Of a DNA stretch of 33,643 nt, positions 31,471-33,643 are shown in pieces. Every line of letters begins with the position of its first letter. Positions within the stretch are counted from its first letter, which is position 1. The notes below the pieces were generated by a model. It worked only from the letters and a program-made list of their open reading frames with translations, did not search any database and was not told where the DNA came from. The translations under genes were made by a program, and so were the position numbers. This DNA is from Robiginitomaculum sp. (GTDB lineage Bacteria; Pseudomonadota; Alphaproteobacteria; Caulobacterales; Maricaulaceae), in assembly GCA_016763185.1 (NCBI GenBank), contig JAESUG010000090.1, positions 1 through 33,643 on the forward strand. Reading direction: 5' to 3'.

Positions 31471-33643
31471 CTAGTCGCTATAATATTTACGGTAATTTTT
31501 GTAATAGCTGCCATAGCCGTACCCGTAGCCATAGCTATGTTGTACGGCGAGGTCGACTTGGGTTAGAGCAACGCCGGCAATCGGTGCATGCACCCTTTGC
31601 AGGGCTTCAAGGGCTGCTTTGGCTATTTCACGGGGTGTTTTGCGCCAGCGTACCAGCAAAACCACTGAATCCATCAATGTCGCTAATACTCTGGTTTCGG
31701 CAACGGGTAATGCGGGCGCAGTATCAACGATAATGAAGTCATACTTTGTTTTGAGGGTTTCCAGCAACATTCGCATGGCGGGCATTCCAAACAGGTCCAG
31801 AGTCAGGTTTTCTTTGCGATCAACCAGTGGTAAAACATCCAATCCGCGCTGTTTGTCAGCGACCACAGCTTTTTCAATCGGGACTTGGCCAGCGATAATA
31901 TCAACCAAACCAACCGACGGTGTAAGGTGTGCAGTTTGGGTAAGCATTCGGCGGCGAATATCAGCATCAATGACCAACGTACGTGACCCCATCATCGCTG
32001 AAACACGCGCCAATGATAACGCCATCGAGGTTTTGCCTTCCCCAGGTAGCGCTGATGTAATGGCAACAATATGGGATTTTCCGCCTTCATGGCCATGGGC
32101 ATATAGCAATGCTGCCCGCATGGTTCGTAACCCTTCGGAAAAACTGGAAAGCGGTTTCTCCATGACATAATCAGCCGGGGTTTCACCCGCTTTTAGCTTA
32201 TCAATTTTGGCCAAGGATGCTAAACATGCCACGCCAAGCTCGCGTTCAATATCATCAGACGTGTGCAGGCCTCGATCAAGAGACTCAGCGGCAAAAATTG
32301 CACCCGCACCTGCACCCACTGCCAACACAAATCCCAATAACAACATCAGATTATTGTTTGGGAAACTGGGGGCACTTGGTATCGCCGCACCAGATATGAC
32401 GCGGGCATCGGCTTCAAGCAGTGATTGTTGCTGACTGGTTTGCTTGAAACGGTTAAGGAAGGATTCGTACAACGTTCTGTTTGCGGTGGCATTCCTCTCC
32501 AACTCACGCAATCGCACCAGCGCAGAATTGTTCGTTGTTAGCCTCGTCGTCAATCCCGCCACATCGCGCTCCAAAGACGAAAGGCGCTGGCGGGCAATGG
32601 AAACTTCACCACGAAGAGAGGAGACAATTCGCGAAATCTCTCGTTGAATTTGATTGTCAACGTCAGCCAACTCACCGCGAACTTTTAGTATTTCTGGGTG
32701 ACGAGCCCCATAGCGATTTTGTAAATCACTTTGCCGACGAGTAATTTCTGATTGTTGGCGGCGTAAATCACTGATTACGATCGAATCAAGAACAGCGGCG
32801 ACATCCTCTCCGCGCCCGTCGGTGGCCAATTGTTGGTCAACCGTCCGCAACCGCGCTCGTTTTTCTGCCAGTTCCGCTCGCAAGATAATCGTTTGCCCGG
32901 TCAGTTCAGCGATTTGCTGTTCGGTCAACGACGAGCCCTCGGCATTAATTAGCCCTTCCTGCACGCGATAAATCTCGACGGCGCGTTCCGCCAGCTGCAG
33001 CTCATCACGCAACGAACTTAACCGCTCTGCCAGCCATTCATTCGCCCGTTGTGTTGCATCAAATTTAGATTCGAGCTGATCTACCAGATATTTATTGGCA
33101 AATGTGTTGGCCACAAGAGCCGCCTTCTTGGGGTTCACACTCTCAAAGGTCACTTCAATGACATAGGTGATGCCGGATCTTCTAGTGGATAACTGATCAA
33201 GGACAGCCTCAATGGTTTTTTCGCGCGTCCGTAGCTTTTTTTCTTCATCACTGATGATTACGGTTGGTCCTTTGTTCAGTAGCAAACTTCCAAACCATTG
33301 ACTGGTATTGCTTCTCCACAAAGAAAATCCAGTCAAAACACGATAATCCGCATTAAATTCCGGATCAATGGTGAGATTTAGTTCGTCAACAACTCGGCCG
33401 GCAAGTGAACGTGAATTGATGATTTTTACTTCACTTTCTACCACCGCCGTATCTGGCGTTAGACCGGACAAAACCTGATTCATATCGATCACTTGCTCCT
33501 GGCGCGGATCAATAATCAATTGCGCCGTAGCGCTAAAACGTGGGGTAAGCTGAAACGCAACCAATACGACGATTGCCAAAACAATAAGAGCAACCGCAAT
33601 AAACAAACGAAATCGGCGCCGAAATATGGTCAGCAAATGACGA
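31471..33643 (-). CDS. Exopolysaccharide co-polymerase / BY-type tyrosine autokinase (Wzz domain fused to CpsD/CapB-like ATPase); 5' end possibly beyond the window
   Basis: N-terminal Wzz-type TM and coiled coil, second TM near NNLMLLLGFVLAVGAGAGAIFA, Walker A SALPGEGKTSMALSLARV, Walker A' TLVIDADIRR, DFIIVDTAPALP, Tyr-rich tail YGYGYGYGSYYKNYRKYYSD. The reading frame stays open upstream to the window edge (RHLLTIFRRR...). Confidence 0.9.
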   Translation of the reverse strand, partial: RHLLTIFRRRFRLFIAVALIVLAIVVLVAFQLTPRFSATAQLIIDPRQEQVIDMNQVLSGLTPDTAVVESEVKIINSRSLAGRVVDELNLTIDPEFNADYRVLTGFSLWRSNTSQWFGSLLLNKGPTVIISDEEKKLRTREKTIEAVLDQLSTRRSGITYVIEVTFESVNPKKAALVANTFANKYLVDQLESKFDATQRANEWLAERLSSLRDELQLAERAVEIYRVQEGLINAEGSSLTEQQIAELTGQTIILRAELAEKRARLRTVDQQLATDGRGEDVAAVLDSIVISDLRRQQSEITRRQSDLQNRYGARHPEILKVRGELADVDNQIQREISRIVSSLRGEVSIARQRLSSLERDVAGLTTRLTTNNSALVRLRELERNATANRTLYESFLNRFKQTSQQQSLLEADARVISGAAIPSAPSFPNNNLMLLLGFVLAVGAGAGAIFAAESLDRGLHTSDDIERELGVACLASLAKIDKLKAGETPADYVMEKPLSSFSEGLRTMRAALLYAHGHEGGKSHIVAITSALPGEGKTSMALSLARVSAMMGSRTLVIDADIRRRMLTQTAHLTPSVGLVDIIAGQVPIEKAVVADKQRGLDVLPLVDRKENLTLDLFGMPAMRMLLETLKTKYDFIIVDTAPALPVAETRVLATLMDSVVLLVRWRKTPREIAKAALEALQRVHAPIAGVALTQVDLAVQHSYGYGYGYGSYYKNYRKYYSD

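Noticed and set aside
1-33643. Searched by eye for CRISPR arrays, transposase genes, tRNA/rRNA genes and prophage modules
   Set aside because: None seen; no direct repeat arrays, no IS-like terminal repeats, and no tRNA or rRNA sequence recognised.

Overview
The window is a syntenic alphaproteobacterial housekeeping block, almost entirely on the minus strand. In transcription order (high to low coordinate) it contains a complete NADH:quinone oxidoreductase (complex I) operon nuoA-N with a small Cys-rich ORF between nuoD and nuoE, then birA, coaX, RNase J, methylmalonyl-CoA epimerase, a DUF1467-like gene, a strong Rho-independent terminator, proS, lolC/E, lolD, dnaE, rpsB, tsf, pyrH, frr and the 5' part of uppS. 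The right end carries a plus-strand secreted VWA-domain gene converging on a minus-strand Wzc/BY-kinase exopolysaccharide gene. The most notable find is absent from the ORF track. Between lolD and dnaE there is a 30-codon minus-strand ORF (MRDIVRELAALSVLAGFIMMIGAWSMVLGG) with a ribosome-binding site, a good sigma70 promoter (TTGACA-N18-TATAGC) and a perfect alphaproteobacterial LexA box (GTTC-N7-GTTC) just downstream of the -10. It looks like a SidA-type SOS-induced cell-division inhibitor. Secondary points are the Cys-rich ORF in the nuo operon, a structured rpsB leader, a long Lys/Ala/Pro tail on S2, a GST-like gene remnant or small transcript just before the 11.2 kb terminator, and tandem inverted repeats upstream of the VWA gene. 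All calls come from reading the sequence; no database search was run.
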